DNA of 64,000 nt. It comes from an uncultured Croceitalea sp. (GTDB taxonomy: Bacteria > Bacteroidota > Bacteroidia > Flavobacteriales > Flavobacteriaceae). Location of the stretch: contig CANLXH010000002.1 in NCBI GenBank assembly GCA_947495075.1, positions 868,001 to 932,000 of the forward strand, given 5' to 3'. Below are positions 41,031-49,347 of this stretch, one piece after another; the stretch's first letter is position 1; each line of letters opens with the position of its first letter. A program made the translations under genes and the position numbers. Below the pieces are notes generated by a model. The model was not told the origin of the DNA, ran no database searches, and was given only the letters and a program-made list of their open reading frames with translations.

Positions 41031-41641
41031 AGCTATTTATAACGGGTATTTCTACGGAAGTAGGTAAAACGGTCGTTTCTGCAATAGTAACAGAGGCACT
41101 GGAGGCAGATTATTGGAAACCTATCCAAGCAGGAGATTTAGATAACTCGGATAGTCATAAGATAAAAGCCCTTGTGTCCAATTTTAAAACGGTAATACAT
41201 AAAAACGCTTATGTATTAAAAACTCCGATGAGTCCACATGCAGCAGCAGAAATAGATGGTGTTCATATTGATTTAGATGCGATAAGTGAGCCTAGAACTA
41301 ACAATCATCTAGTAATTGAAGGAGCAGGGGGATTATTGGTGCCATTAAACGATTCTGATACAATTTTAGATTTAATTCAGTCAGATTATAAAGTGATTGT
41401 TGTTTCTAGACATTATTTGGGAAGTATAAACCATAGTTTACTTACCATAGAAGCGCTACAACAAAGAAATTTTGAAGTAGGTGTTATTTTTAGTGGTGAT
41501 AAGCATCCAACTACCGAACGTATTATTCTTGAAAAAACTGGAATATCTATGTTGGGCAGAATAAATGAAGAAAAAGAGTTTACTAAAAAGGAAGTAAAAG
41601 CTTACGCTTCAAAATTTAGAGATAGTTTACTAACGTTTTAA
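41027..41641 (+). CDS. bioD: ATP-dependent dethiobiotin synthetase
   Basis: BioD closes the ureido ring of dethiobiotin from DAPA, CO2 and ATP. The P-loop variant GISTEVGKTVVSA (about 7-19) and the VIEGAGGLLVPLND segment (about 99-112) are diagnostic. The 204-residue length is usual. Its ATG overlaps the stop of the DUF2007-like gene (ATGA), and its 3' end overlaps the convergent glycosyltransferase gene by 12 bp. Confidence 0.94.
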   Translation: MKLFITGISTEVGKTVVSAIVTEALEADYWKPIQAGDLDNSDSHKIKALVSNFKTVIHKNAYVLKTPMSPHAAAEIDGVHIDLDAISEPRTNNHLVIEGAGGLLVPLNDSDTILDLIQSDYKVIVVSRHYLGSINHSLLTIEALQQRNFEVGVIFSGDKHPTTERIILEKTGISMLGRINEEKEFTKKEVKAYASKFRDSLLTF

Positions 41642-43114
41642 ACGTTTATGAATTATAGCTCCTTCCACTGTATCCAATACTGTATAATGTTGTAGTAATT
41701 GCAAGTTTGTATAGAAGTTGACAGCAATTTCTTTTTTGTCAAAAATTCGTCTATTTTTTCTTGTAATAATATAATCTGGCTTTCTGGACTCAAGAATATA
41801 TTTTAATTCTTCTTCGCCGGTAGTTCTTGGGTTGTCATAAGCAAAAAACATTTCATCCTTTAATATATTACTTGGTTGAATTGCAGATTTGGTAGGCGGC
41901 TTAATACCCATTACCCAATATCCAATATGATATTCTAAATACAGCACATTATCTGTTTCTAATTTATTTTCTATAAAATATTTAGGAACAGAAATGCCTT
42001 CACCATTATAAAAAGTTTTCCTTTCAACGTTGTTTTTTAAGATAGCGGCATATTCCAAATAAGATTCGATTGGGATAAGTAAAAATAAAATCCCAATAGT
42101 AATTAGAGGTTTTGGTAAACGTATTTTCACCAATTTAGATACTGCTATAGCAAGTAGTGGTAAAACTAAAGGATAGATTAAAATTAGATAATGACCATTA
42201 ACCCTACCACCTTTTACATATGCAACTAAGGTTCCTAAAGTAGTAATGATAAGAAGTAAGATAGTTTGGTTTTTTAAATTGAAAACCTTCTTTCGCCATC
42301 CAAAAAAGAGTAATAAAACAAAGGGTGAAAGATATAATATCAATTTAATTGAAGAATACTGTCTGGCACCAGCATAAGCAAGCGGAGCTTTTATTACTGA
42401 TTTCCACCAAAGCAAACTCAAGTTGTTAAAATAATATGGTAAAAACGTTAATAAAATAACCAGTAGAATACCCAGACCATATACTACAGGTTGTATTAAA
42501 GAAGATTTAGATCTGCTTTTTTGATACGCCGTATAGATTACAACTAAACCAACGAATAAACCTATATATGCTAAATTCAATTTTACCATTAGTGCACAGC
42601 CCACAAGTAACCCAGATATAAAAACATTCCATGTAGGCATATCTTTTTTTGTAAGAAACCATATTGCAGGAACTAAGAAAGCCATGGAAATATGTTCAGA
42701 CATTAAACCTTGTAAACTTCCGAACATGCTTTGTAAAGACACTGTTAATAAACCAACTATAACAGCAATTCTTCTACTCGTATTTGTTAAAGAAAGTTTG
42801 TAAGTATAAAAAGAAGAAACTGTTATAAAAAAGACACCTAGAAGTCTTATGGCGATAAAGCTTTTGCCAAAAAGGTATATTGGAATTGCGAAGAAAAAAA
42901 AGGTAAGAGGAGGTTTTATATCCCAGAGCTCTGTAAAAGGTAGATGACCATCTACCCATGATTGCCCCATTAAAATAAAGGTACTCTCGTCACGATCAAT
43001 ATAGTCTCTAAAGAAAAAAGGCAGACGTACAAAAAAACCATATAGAAAGAGTCCCAGAAAAATACCTTTCTCTGATTTTTTCAGCCAGTTAAAGGCTCTT
43101 AAAAAACCTTTCAT
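41630..43114 (-). CDS. GT-C glycosyltransferase, ArnT/PMT-like (GT39/GT83-type)
   Basis: The 494-residue protein begins with a helix and the periplasmic loop FFRDYIDRDESTFILMGQSW, whose acidic pair (DRDE) is the catalytic signature of GT-C enzymes using lipid-linked sugars. About ten further hydrophobic helices follow and then a soluble C-terminal tail. It would transfer a sugar from polyprenyl phosphate onto a cell-envelope acceptor. It overlaps the preceding GT2 gene by 4 bp, and that enzyme probably makes its donor. The pair lies antisense among biotin genes and has no evident link with them. Confidence 0.85.
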   Translation of the reverse strand: MKGFLRAFNWLKKSEKGIFLGLFLYGFFVRLPFFFRDYIDRDESTFILMGQSWVDGHLPFTELWDIKPPLTFFFFAIPIYLFGKSFIAIRLLGVFFITVSSFYTYKLSLTNTSRRIAVIVGLLTVSLQSMFGSLQGLMSEHISMAFLVPAIWFLTKKDMPTWNVFISGLLVGCALMVKLNLAYIGLFVGLVVIYTAYQKSRSKSSLIQPVVYGLGILLVILLTFLPYYFNNLSLLWWKSVIKAPLAYAGARQYSSIKLILYLSPFVLLLFFGWRKKVFNLKNQTILLLIITTLGTLVAYVKGGRVNGHYLILIYPLVLPLLAIAVSKLVKIRLPKPLITIGILFLLIPIESYLEYAAILKNNVERKTFYNGEGISVPKYFIENKLETDNVLYLEYHIGYWVMGIKPPTKSAIQPSNILKDEMFFAYDNPRTTGEEELKYILESRKPDYIITRKNRRIFDKKEIAVNFYTNLQLLQHYTVLDTVEGAIIHKRLKR

Positions 43115-43845
43115 TTTGTATTATGCGTTTTTTGAATTTTATATAAATCTATCCAAAGTTGAAAGAAGTAACTCATTTTTACTTTAGAATCACCTATATC
43201 CACCCAACGTTTAACAGGAATCTCATTCATTAAGTTTAGTGCTTTTTCCTTTCCAAAATAATTTAATATTCTGCTAAATAACTCTACATCAAAAAGCCAC
43301 TTAGATATAAATGGTTTTTGGAAAATAAGTTCTGCTATTCTTTTAGTAAACACTTTACACCCGCATTGCGTATCATAAACTTTAATATCTAAAATATTAG
43401 AAATAATTGTGGCAATAATTCTACCAAAGAAGAATCTAGAGAACTTTCGTTCAACTACTGAGCCAATTTTTAATATTCGTGAGGCAAAAACAAATTCTTT
43501 TCCATCAATTAAATAATTATTATACGAATAGCACTCTTCTAAAGAGGTCGCTAAATCCGCATCTAGATAAGCTAATTGTCTTGGATCTTTTTCCAAGGCA
43601 TATAAAACGCCATTTCTAATACTTTCTGCCTTGCCTTTATTTTTACTATTTTCTAGGATGCTTACTTGATTTTGATATTGAGATTCTAGTTGATTTAATA
43701 TATCAATAGTGTTATCTGTAGAAGCATCATTTACAAATAAAATTGAAACCTCTTTTTCTTTAGCAAGGAAGTTAGAAAAGCTTTTTATTGGAAGTCTGTT
43801 AGCTTCGTTGTAACAAGGTACTATTATGACAAAATCCTTCAACAA
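43111..43845 (-). CDS. Polyprenyl-phosphate glycosyltransferase (GT2, ALG5/DPM1-like)
   Basis: This GT2 protein has the opening VIIVPCYNEANRLP, the nucleotide-binding FVNDASTDNT (DxD-like), the NKGKAESIRNG loop and LAYLDADLAT with the metal-binding DAD. The C-terminal part has YDTQCGCKVF and WLFDVELF, as in dolichyl-phosphate glucosyl/mannosyltransferases. It is expected to charge polyprenyl phosphate with a hexose for the overlapping GT-C enzyme. The start is TTG (43845 or the adjacent 43842). Divergent from bioA. Confidence 0.88.
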   Translation of the reverse strand: MLKDFVIIVPCYNEANRLPIKSFSNFLAKEKEVSILFVNDASTDNTIDILNQLESQYQNQVSILENSKNKGKAESIRNGVLYALEKDPRQLAYLDADLATSLEECYSYNNYLIDGKEFVFASRILKIGSVVERKFSRFFFGRIIATIISNILDIKVYDTQCGCKVFTKRIAELIFQKPFISKWLFDVELFSRILNYFGKEKALNLMNEIPVKRWVDIGDSKVKMSYFFQLWIDLYKIQKTHNTK

Positions 43846-43948
43846 TTAGTTTTTAGAAAATCTTTTTTAATAGAGCTACGATGTTAAAATCAAACTCTAG
43901 CTGTAATAATGTTTTTGGTTTTATCACCATCTTTGCAAGGTAGCCAAA

Positions 43949-45241
43949 TTGAAGGATTTGAAGGATTCACAACAGATAAAAAATATAGTAGAACGTGATA
44001 AAAAGTATTTATGGCACCCACTCACGCAACATAAAACAGCTGCAAATTCTTTAGCCATTGTAAAAGCAAAAGAGACTTTATTTTGGGATGAGGATGGTAA
44101 TGAATATATAGACGGTATTGCATCTTGGTACACAGCAATGTATGGCCATTGTAATAGTTATATAACTAAAGCTATGGCTGCGCAAATGCAGCAGTTAGAC
44201 TTTGTAATGTTTAGTGGTTTCACCCATGAACCAGCGGTAGAATTATCAGAGAAACTGATGAAAATCCTACCTAATAATCAAGCCAAAATTTTCTTTAATG
44301 ACAATGGTTCTACAGCAGTTGAAGCAGCCATTAAAATGGCTTTACAATATTATCATAATAAGGAAAAAAAGAAGGATACTTTAATTGCATTTGAGGATGG
44401 ATTTCATGGCGATACTTTTGGTGCTATGTCTGCCTCAGGGCTTTCTTCTTACAATGGACCTTTTGAAGATTTTTTACTTAAGGTTGAACGTATTCCTGTT
44501 CCTAAGGAAGATACTATAGATAAAACTCTAAAACAATTAGAAGAGATTATTGCGAACAATAACTGTGCGGCCTTTGTTTTTGAACCTTTAGTCCAAGGGG
44601 CCGCTGGGATGAAGTTTCATTCGTCTAAAGGATTAGATATATTGATTGCTAAATGCCAAGAACATAATATCTTATGTATTGCTGATGAGGTTATGACAGG
44701 TTTTGGCAAGACCGGGAAGAATTTTGCATCTGACTACCTAGATAATAAACCAGATATTATATGTTTAAGCAAAGCCTTAACTGCCGGTATGTTCCCATTG
44801 AGCATTACAAGTTGTTCTCAAAAAATATTTGATGCGTTTTTGAGTGATAAAGTAGCTAAAGGTTTTTTTCATGCGCACACCTTTAGTGCCCACCCTATTG
44901 GTTGCGCAGCAGCAATTGCTGGTTTGGATTTATTGGAATCTCAAGAAATTTTAGAACGCAGAAACTATATTGAAAGTGAACATAAAAAGTTTGTTTCAAA
45001 AATTAAAAATCATTCTAAGGTAAAAGAAGCTCGTAGTATGGGTGTTATTTTAGCCATTGATTTGAATACCGAGATGGATCGTTATGGAAAATCAAGAGAC
45101 GAACTGTATCAGTTTTTTATGTCTAGAGGAATTAACCTTAGGCCTTTGGGGAATACAATTTACACTCTGCCACCATATGTAATTACCAATGAGCAATTAA
45201 CTAAAATCTACAATGCTATCTTAGAATTTTTAGACAGTTAG
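43949..45241 (+). CDS. bioA: Adenosylmethionine--8-amino-7-oxononanoate transaminase
   Basis: BioA converts KAPA to DAPA with SAM as amino donor, using PLP. Class III aminotransferase features are visible: YLWHPLTQHKTA (BioA-specific, about 20-31), DGIASWYTAMYGH, FNDNGSTAVEAAIKMA, DEVMTGFGKTG and the PLP lysine in CLSKALTAGMFPL. Length 430 is normal. The frame has no ATG near its N-terminus, so a TTG at 43949 (or 43958) is the start. A CATCTTTG sequence 13 bases upstream is a near match to a -7 box. Confidence 0.94.
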   Translation: MKDLKDSQQIKNIVERDKKYLWHPLTQHKTAANSLAIVKAKETLFWDEDGNEYIDGIASWYTAMYGHCNSYITKAMAAQMQQLDFVMFSGFTHEPAVELSEKLMKILPNNQAKIFFNDNGSTAVEAAIKMALQYYHNKEKKKDTLIAFEDGFHGDTFGAMSASGLSSYNGPFEDFLLKVERIPVPKEDTIDKTLKQLEEIIANNNCAAFVFEPLVQGAAGMKFHSSKGLDILIAKCQEHNILCIADEVMTGFGKTGKNFASDYLDNKPDIICLSKALTAGMFPLSITSCSQKIFDAFLSDKVAKGFFHAHTFSAHPIGCAAAIAGLDLLESQEILERRNYIESEHKKFVSKIKNHSKVKEARSMGVILAIDLNTEMDRYGKSRDELYQFFMSRGINLRPLGNTIYTLPPYVITNEQLTKIYNAILEFLDS

Positions 45242-45253
45242 CAGGTGTTTGCC

Positions 45254-45271
45254 TAGTCGAGCATAGTCGAA
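45254..45271. repeat. Short intergenic motif TTCGACTATGCTCGACTA (minus strand)
   Basis: Between the convergent bioA and Coa1-like genes the minus strand reads TTCGACTATGCTCGACTA. A related sequence, TTCGACTGTGCTGAATGTGA, starts at 61340. Sharing of TTCGACT-x-TGCT in two gene-free spots suggests a dispersed intergenic repeat family. Confidence 0.35.
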
Positions 45272-45276
45272 CCTTT

Positions 45277-45708
45277 CTAAAATTCAGAGGAAGTTTCTTG
45301 TAGATAATCAAACTCTTGGTCGTTTACTTCAACTCTAATTTCATGATAAATCCAAGTATCATCTTTTCCGGTAGCATCAATATATAATTTACCTTCTCCT
45401 TTTGGTCCAGAAATTGGCACCGCTATTTTGGCGACCTTATTTCCATTAACCCAACTAATATTCCCTTGAAACATACCATGTTTTTTAATAGGCGAACCTA
45501 GTACTTCAATGAGTTGCTTGTCTTTATTAATTAACTCGAGCGCATATTCATACGGTTGAGATTCTTTCATAATATTATTCACACCAAAATAGATAGAAGA
45601 GAAAATGATAATAGCTCCAATAATTAAAGTAAAACAACCACCGACAGGGACTACCCATTTCCAATTTCTTTTCCACCAACTTGGTTGAGGTATTAATTCG
45701 TTATTCAT
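45277..45708 (-). CDS. Coa1-like (cytochrome c oxidase assembly factor) membrane protein
   Basis: The 143-residue protein has a Trp-rich juxtamembrane N-terminus (SWWKRNWKWVVPVGG), one transmembrane helix (about 19-41) and a small domain with the pattern ALELINKDKQLIEVLGSPIK ... GKLYIDATGKDDTWIYHEIRV that resembles Coa1/Tim21-type domains. A role in oxidase assembly is taken from the family name only. It lies between bioA (convergent) and the beta-ketoacyl synthase gene (divergent). Confidence 0.75.
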   Translation of the reverse strand: MNNELIPQPSWWKRNWKWVVPVGGCFTLIIGAIIIFSSIYFGVNNIMKESQPYEYALELINKDKQLIEVLGSPIKKHGMFQGNISWVNGNKVAKIAVPISGPKGEGKLYIDATGKDDTWIYHEIRVEVNDQEFDYLQETSSEF

Positions 45709-45723
45709 GGTTTATTAGTTTTA

Positions 45724-45756
45724 TTGAGGTCATGAAGGTAAGAACTTTTACTTTTG
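45724..45756 (+). promoter_or_regulatory. Promoter with -33 and -7 elements for the beta-ketoacyl synthase gene
   Basis: TTG at 45724-45726 and TACTTTTG at 45749-45756 are separated by 22 bp, which fits the Bacteroidota TTG-N17-23-TAnnTTTG promoter. The ATG follows 16 bases later. This is the most complete promoter seen in the window. Confidence 0.6.
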
Positions 45757-45771
45757 CTGTAATCAATAATC

Positions 45772-46947
45772 ATGCTCAAAGAACCTATACATATAACGGC
45801 AATCTCATCTATTTCTGCCTTGGGAAACTCTTTGGAAGAGTCTTGGAAAGCTTATGAAAATAATTCTCATAATCTCAAAGAAACAATAATTGGAGATAGC
45901 TTAGTTTGGACAGGTAACCTCCCTGAATTGATAGCTCATGAGATAGCAGCTTTAAAAACTTCAGATATTAAATATAAAAATCTAGATACTTCGGTTCTTT
46001 ATGCCATTTACGCTTCGCGAAAAGCATTAGAAAAATTAGATTGGAAAACATCGGATAATTTTGGCGTAAATATTGGTTCCTCAAGAGGAGCAACTACATT
46101 GTTTGAGAATTTTCATGAAGAATTTTTAAAGAATAAGAATACTTCCACTTTAGCTTCCCCAACAACAACATTGGGGAATATTTCTTCTTGGGTGGCACAT
46201 GATTTAAAAACAAAAGGGCCAGATATTTCTCATTCAATTACTTGTTCTACAGCATTACATGCGGTATTAAATGGTATAGCTTGGTTGCAAGGAGGAATGG
46301 CAGATAAATTTTTAGTTGGGGGTAGTGAAGCGCCACTAACGCCATTCACTATTGCTCAAATGAAGGCTCTAAAGATTTATACTTCTTCAGTCACTTCGAA
46401 CGAAGTAGGAAATTCTTTCCCCTGTAGAGCCTTAGATTTTGATAAGAATAAAAATAGCATGGTTTTAGGTGAGGCAGCTTCGGTTGCTTGTTTAGAAAAA
46501 GGGAATAAAGAAAGAGCTTTAGCCAAAATAATTGGGATTGGATATGCCACAGAGCCTTTGGCGCATAATGTCTCTATTTCTACAGATGCTACTTGTTTCC
46601 AAGACTCCATGCGTATGGCTTTATATGGTTTAAATACAGATGATATCGATGCTGTGGTGATGCATGCACCAGGAACAATAAAAGGAGATTTATCTGAGTT
46701 TAAAGCTGTGAAAAAGATTTTTTGTAACAAAATTCCTTTTTTGACTACTAATAAATGGAAAGTAGGTCACACCTTTGGAGCATCAGGAATGCTCAGTATA
46801 GAAATGGCCGTTTTAATGCTACAAAATCAAAAAGTGATTTCTGTGCCATTTGCTCAAAAACAAGAAAGCCCTAAAAGCATTAAGAATGTTTTGATTAATG
46901 CAGTGGGTTTTGGTGGAAATGCCGTTTCAATCTTACTTTCAAAATAA
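45772..46947 (+). CDS. Beta-ketoacyl-ACP synthase-like condensing enzyme near the biotin genes
   Basis: The protein has the thiolase-fold KAS architecture with a complete Cys-His-His triad: C158 in ITCSTALHAV, H298 in VVMHAPGTIKGD and H333 in KVGHTFGASGM. The terminal GFGGNAVSILL is also typical. At 391 residues it is a little shorter and more divergent than FabF. It therefore likely condenses malonyl-ACP with an acyl primer. Its neighbours (bioF, bioD, bioA, then bioB downstream) raise the possibility that it helps build the pimeloyl chain, but this is inference. Confidence 0.85.
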   Translation: MLKEPIHITAISSISALGNSLEESWKAYENNSHNLKETIIGDSLVWTGNLPELIAHEIAALKTSDIKYKNLDTSVLYAIYASRKALEKLDWKTSDNFGVNIGSSRGATTLFENFHEEFLKNKNTSTLASPTTTLGNISSWVAHDLKTKGPDISHSITCSTALHAVLNGIAWLQGGMADKFLVGGSEAPLTPFTIAQMKALKIYTSSVTSNEVGNSFPCRALDFDKNKNSMVLGEAASVACLEKGNKERALAKIIGIGYATEPLAHNVSISTDATCFQDSMRMALYGLNTDDIDAVVMHAPGTIKGDLSEFKAVKKIFCNKIPFLTTNKWKVGHTFGASGMLSIEMAVLMLQNQKVISVPFAQKQESPKSIKNVLINAVGFGGNAVSILLSK

Positions 46948-47010
46948 GCTTACTAAAATTCTTAGTAAAGTCTTATCTTAAATGATTTATTAACCAACAC
47001 TTTTACTACC

Positions 47011-47589
47011 ATGGAAAACTGGTTCGCAGCCTTGAGTCTTTTTGAGAAAATTTATTGGATTACCGCACTAATTTCTTCAGGAATATTTCTTGTATTAATA
47101 GTTCTTACACTTATTGGTGGTGATGCAGATGATATGGGTGGCGATGTAGATGCAGAGGTAGATGGTGACTCTGGAATCGGGTTTCAGTTTCTTTCCTTTA
47201 AAAACTTAATGGGATTTTTCACCATTTTTGGATGGTCGGGGATTGCTTGTTTAGACAATGACCTGTCAACAAGTTTAACAGTGATTGTATCCGTCATTTG
47301 TGGTTTGCTCATGATGACAGCGATGGCAGCACTTTTTTACTATTTGGCAAAGCTGCAAAGCAGTGGCACTTTAAAACTGAAGAATGCCTTAAACCAAATA
47401 GGAGAAGTGTATTTAACTGTAGGTGGTAATAGATCTAGTATTGGAAAAGTAAGTATAAATGTACAAGGTACTTTACGGGAACTAGAAGCCCTTACCGATG
47501 AAAAAAATGATTTGGTTCAAGGGAACGCAGTTCAAGTTAAAGAAGTTACAGATAACGGAATATTAATAGTTCAACTCTTAAATAAATAA
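47011..47589 (+). CDS. NfeD/YuaF-like membrane protein with C-terminal OB-fold
   Basis: The 192-residue protein has an N-terminal helix (about 13-33), an acidic loop (GGDADDMGGDVDAEVDGDSG), two further helices (about 66-110) and a C-terminal beta domain (NQIGEVYLTVGGNRSSIGKV) of the NfeD OB-fold type. YuaF/NfeD1b proteins are encoded with flotillins and act with them in membrane microdomains. The flotillin gene begins four bases after its stop, so the two form an operon. Confidence 0.85.
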   Translation: MENWFAALSLFEKIYWITALISSGIFLVLIVLTLIGGDADDMGGDVDAEVDGDSGIGFQFLSFKNLMGFFTIFGWSGIACLDNDLSTSLTVIVSVICGLLMMTAMAALFYYLAKLQSSGTLKLKNALNQIGEVYLTVGGNRSSIGKVSINVQGTLRELEALTDEKNDLVQGNAVQVKEVTDNGILIVQLLNK

Positions 47590-47593
47590 ACAT

Positions 47594-49024
47594 ATGCTAA
47601 TACCATTACAATTAGGCGGTGGAGCCACTTTATTGGCCATAGGATTTGCCATCCTCTTTTTCTTTATCATTATTATCTCTTTTATCAGACGATATAAACG
47701 ATGTCCTTCAGATAGGATTTTAGTAGTCTATGGTAAAGTAGGTTCTGGAAATTCTGCAAAATGTATTCATGGTGGAGCAGCATTTATTTGGCCCGTTATT
47801 CAAGATTATGAGTATTTAGATTTAACACCTATTTCTATAGAGGTCGATTTGGCAAACGCCCTAAGTAAACAGAATATTCGTGTAAATGTACCTTCAAGAT
47901 TTACAATAGGTGTATCTACAGAGCCTGGCGTAATGCAGAATGCCGCAGAGCGTCTTTTAGGATTGGGCATGCAAGAAGTTCAAGATCTTGCTAAAGAAAT
48001 TATTTTTGGTCAGTTACGTTTGGTTGTTGCCTCAATGGATATTGAGGAAATTAATTCGGATAGAGATAAGTTCCTGACTAATATTTCACAAAGCGTAGAA
48101 TCAGAGTTAAAGAAAGTTGGTTTGAAGCTTATCAACGTAAATATTACAGATATTGTTGATGAATCTGGTTATATAGAAGCATTAGGTAAAGAAGCTGCTG
48201 CACATGCGATTAATGCTGCTCGTAAATCGGTAGCTGAGAAAAATAGAGATGGTTCTATTGGCGAGGCAAATGCTTTACAAGATGAAAGAACACAAGTCGC
48301 TGCGGCCAATGCCAAAGCCGTAGAAGGAGAAAACGTAGCTAAAATTGATGTTGCAAATTCTGATTCTCTCCGTCGTCAGCGCGAAGCAGAAGCGGAGAGA
48401 ACTGCAATAGCTGCAGAAAAGGTGCAATCTGCAAAAGCATTGGAAGAATCTTATGCAGCCGAAAAAGATGCGGAAATTGCCAGAGCAGAACGTGAGCGTA
48501 GTTCTCAAATGGCGGATATTGTTGTTCCTGCTGAAATTGATAAAAAGAAAGTAGAGATTGATGCTGAAGCAGAAGCAGAAATGATTCGTAGAAAAGCAAA
48601 AGGGGAAGCGGATGCGATTCTGTTTAAAGCACAGGCCGAAGCTCAGGGTATTCTTGAAGTATTAAGTAAGCAAGCTGAAGGTCTGGATAAAATCGTAAAA
48701 GCTGCTGGCGATAGCCCTAAAGATGCTGTTTTATTACTAGTTGCTGATAAATTACCAGAGTTAGTTAAAACCCAGGCTGAAGCAATCAAGAATATTAAGA
48801 TAGATAAAGTTACCGTTTGGGATTCGGGGCAAAAGACCGAAGACGGTAAAAATTCAACCGCGAACTTTATTTCAGGAATGTATAAATCTGTACCGCCATT
48901 ACAGGAAATGTTTAATATGGCAGGGATGCAATTGCCAGAGTATTTAAAGGGTAAAGATGTAACTACTCCAGAAGCTAAAGTGGATACTAAAGACGCTACT
49001 GTACCTAAGACAAAGGAAAAATAG
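47594..49024 (+). CDS. Flotillin / SPFH-domain protein (FloT/YqiK-like)
   Basis: A single N-terminal membrane segment (about 11-31) is followed by an SPFH/band 7 domain (about 45-215; DRILVVYGKVG, FTIGVSTEPGVMQNAAERLLG). Next comes a long flotillin coiled coil rich in Ala-Glu repeats (about 215-380) and a polar tail. Flotillins scaffold ordered membrane regions and affect secretion and fluidity. It pairs with the NfeD-like gene upstream. About 80 bp downstream begins a large nested hairpin (49103-49187) that may mark the end of the transcript. Confidence 0.92.
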   Translation: MLIPLQLGGGATLLAIGFAILFFFIIIISFIRRYKRCPSDRILVVYGKVGSGNSAKCIHGGAAFIWPVIQDYEYLDLTPISIEVDLANALSKQNIRVNVPSRFTIGVSTEPGVMQNAAERLLGLGMQEVQDLAKEIIFGQLRLVVASMDIEEINSDRDKFLTNISQSVESELKKVGLKLINVNITDIVDESGYIEALGKEAAAHAINAARKSVAEKNRDGSIGEANALQDERTQVAAANAKAVEGENVAKIDVANSDSLRRQREAEAERTAIAAEKVQSAKALEESYAAEKDAEIARAERERSSQMADIVVPAEIDKKKVEIDAEAEAEMIRRKAKGEADAILFKAQAEAQGILEVLSKQAEGLDKIVKAAGDSPKDAVLLLVADKLPELVKTQAEAIKNIKIDKVTVWDSGQKTEDGKNSTANFISGMYKSVPPLQEMFNMAGMQLPEYLKGKDVTTPEAKVDTKDATVPKTKEK

Positions 49025-49102
49025 TTGTTTCTCAATGGATAAAAAGCAAACACAACATTTATGATTAGGAGTCGCTAGTGATAAATGAATAATTTTAAGT
49101 AA

Positions 49103-49187
49103 GAGGTGATATAGAGGAATATTTGGATTATTGATTTGGTTTAAGAATCAATGTTTTTGAAATGCACTGTTCTTCTATATCTTCCTC
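49103..49187. repeat. Nested palindrome downstream of flotillin
   Basis: GAGGTGATATAGAGGAA (49103-49119) and TTCTTCTATATCTTCCTC (49170-49187) are reverse complements apart from one mismatch and a short bulge. Within them ATTGATT (49130-49136) and AATCAAT (49146-49152) form an inner perfect 7-bp stem. The form resembles the element at 4542-4661, although the sequence differs. It could be a terminator, a small RNA or a mobile palindrome. Confidence 0.6.
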
Positions 49188-49347
49188 ATGGTTGCGTTCT
49201 ACCTAGACATGCTCTTTTCTTCGTCTGGATGTCCAGTACGTCTTCTTTATCTATGTATACGTACACGGTTTTGGCCATCTCTACAATACCCGTACTCACA
49301 TTTACAGTATAGGCTTTTAATTTTTTTGGTAAACGCCAAAGTCTCAC
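49186..49347 (-). CDS. Possible 53-residue protein (GTG start), uncertain
   Basis: A minus-strand frame from a GTG at 49347 to TGA at 49186 encodes 53 residues, including KAYTVNVSTGIVEMAKTVYV and YIDKEDVLDIQTKKRA. It is soluble-looking and basic, with amphipathic spacing that reads more protein-like than the plus-strand frame over the same bases. An internal ATG would give a 31-residue version. It is the only plausible coding sequence in an otherwise empty 631-bp region and may be a gene fragment. There is no homology evidence. Confidence 0.2.
   Translation of the reverse strand: MRLWRLPKKLKAYTVNVSTGIVEMAKTVYVYIDKEDVLDIQTKKRACLGRTQP

Noticed and set aside
46950-46968. Hairpin TTACTAA / TTAGTAA after the beta-ketoacyl synthase
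   Set aside because: Weak AT-only stem without a T tract; not strong enough to list as a terminator.
48275-48599. Two Phe/Cys/Leu-rich minus-strand frames opposite flotillin
   Set aside because: They are antisense to the Ala/Glu-rich coiled-coil repeats, which automatically yields long open frames.
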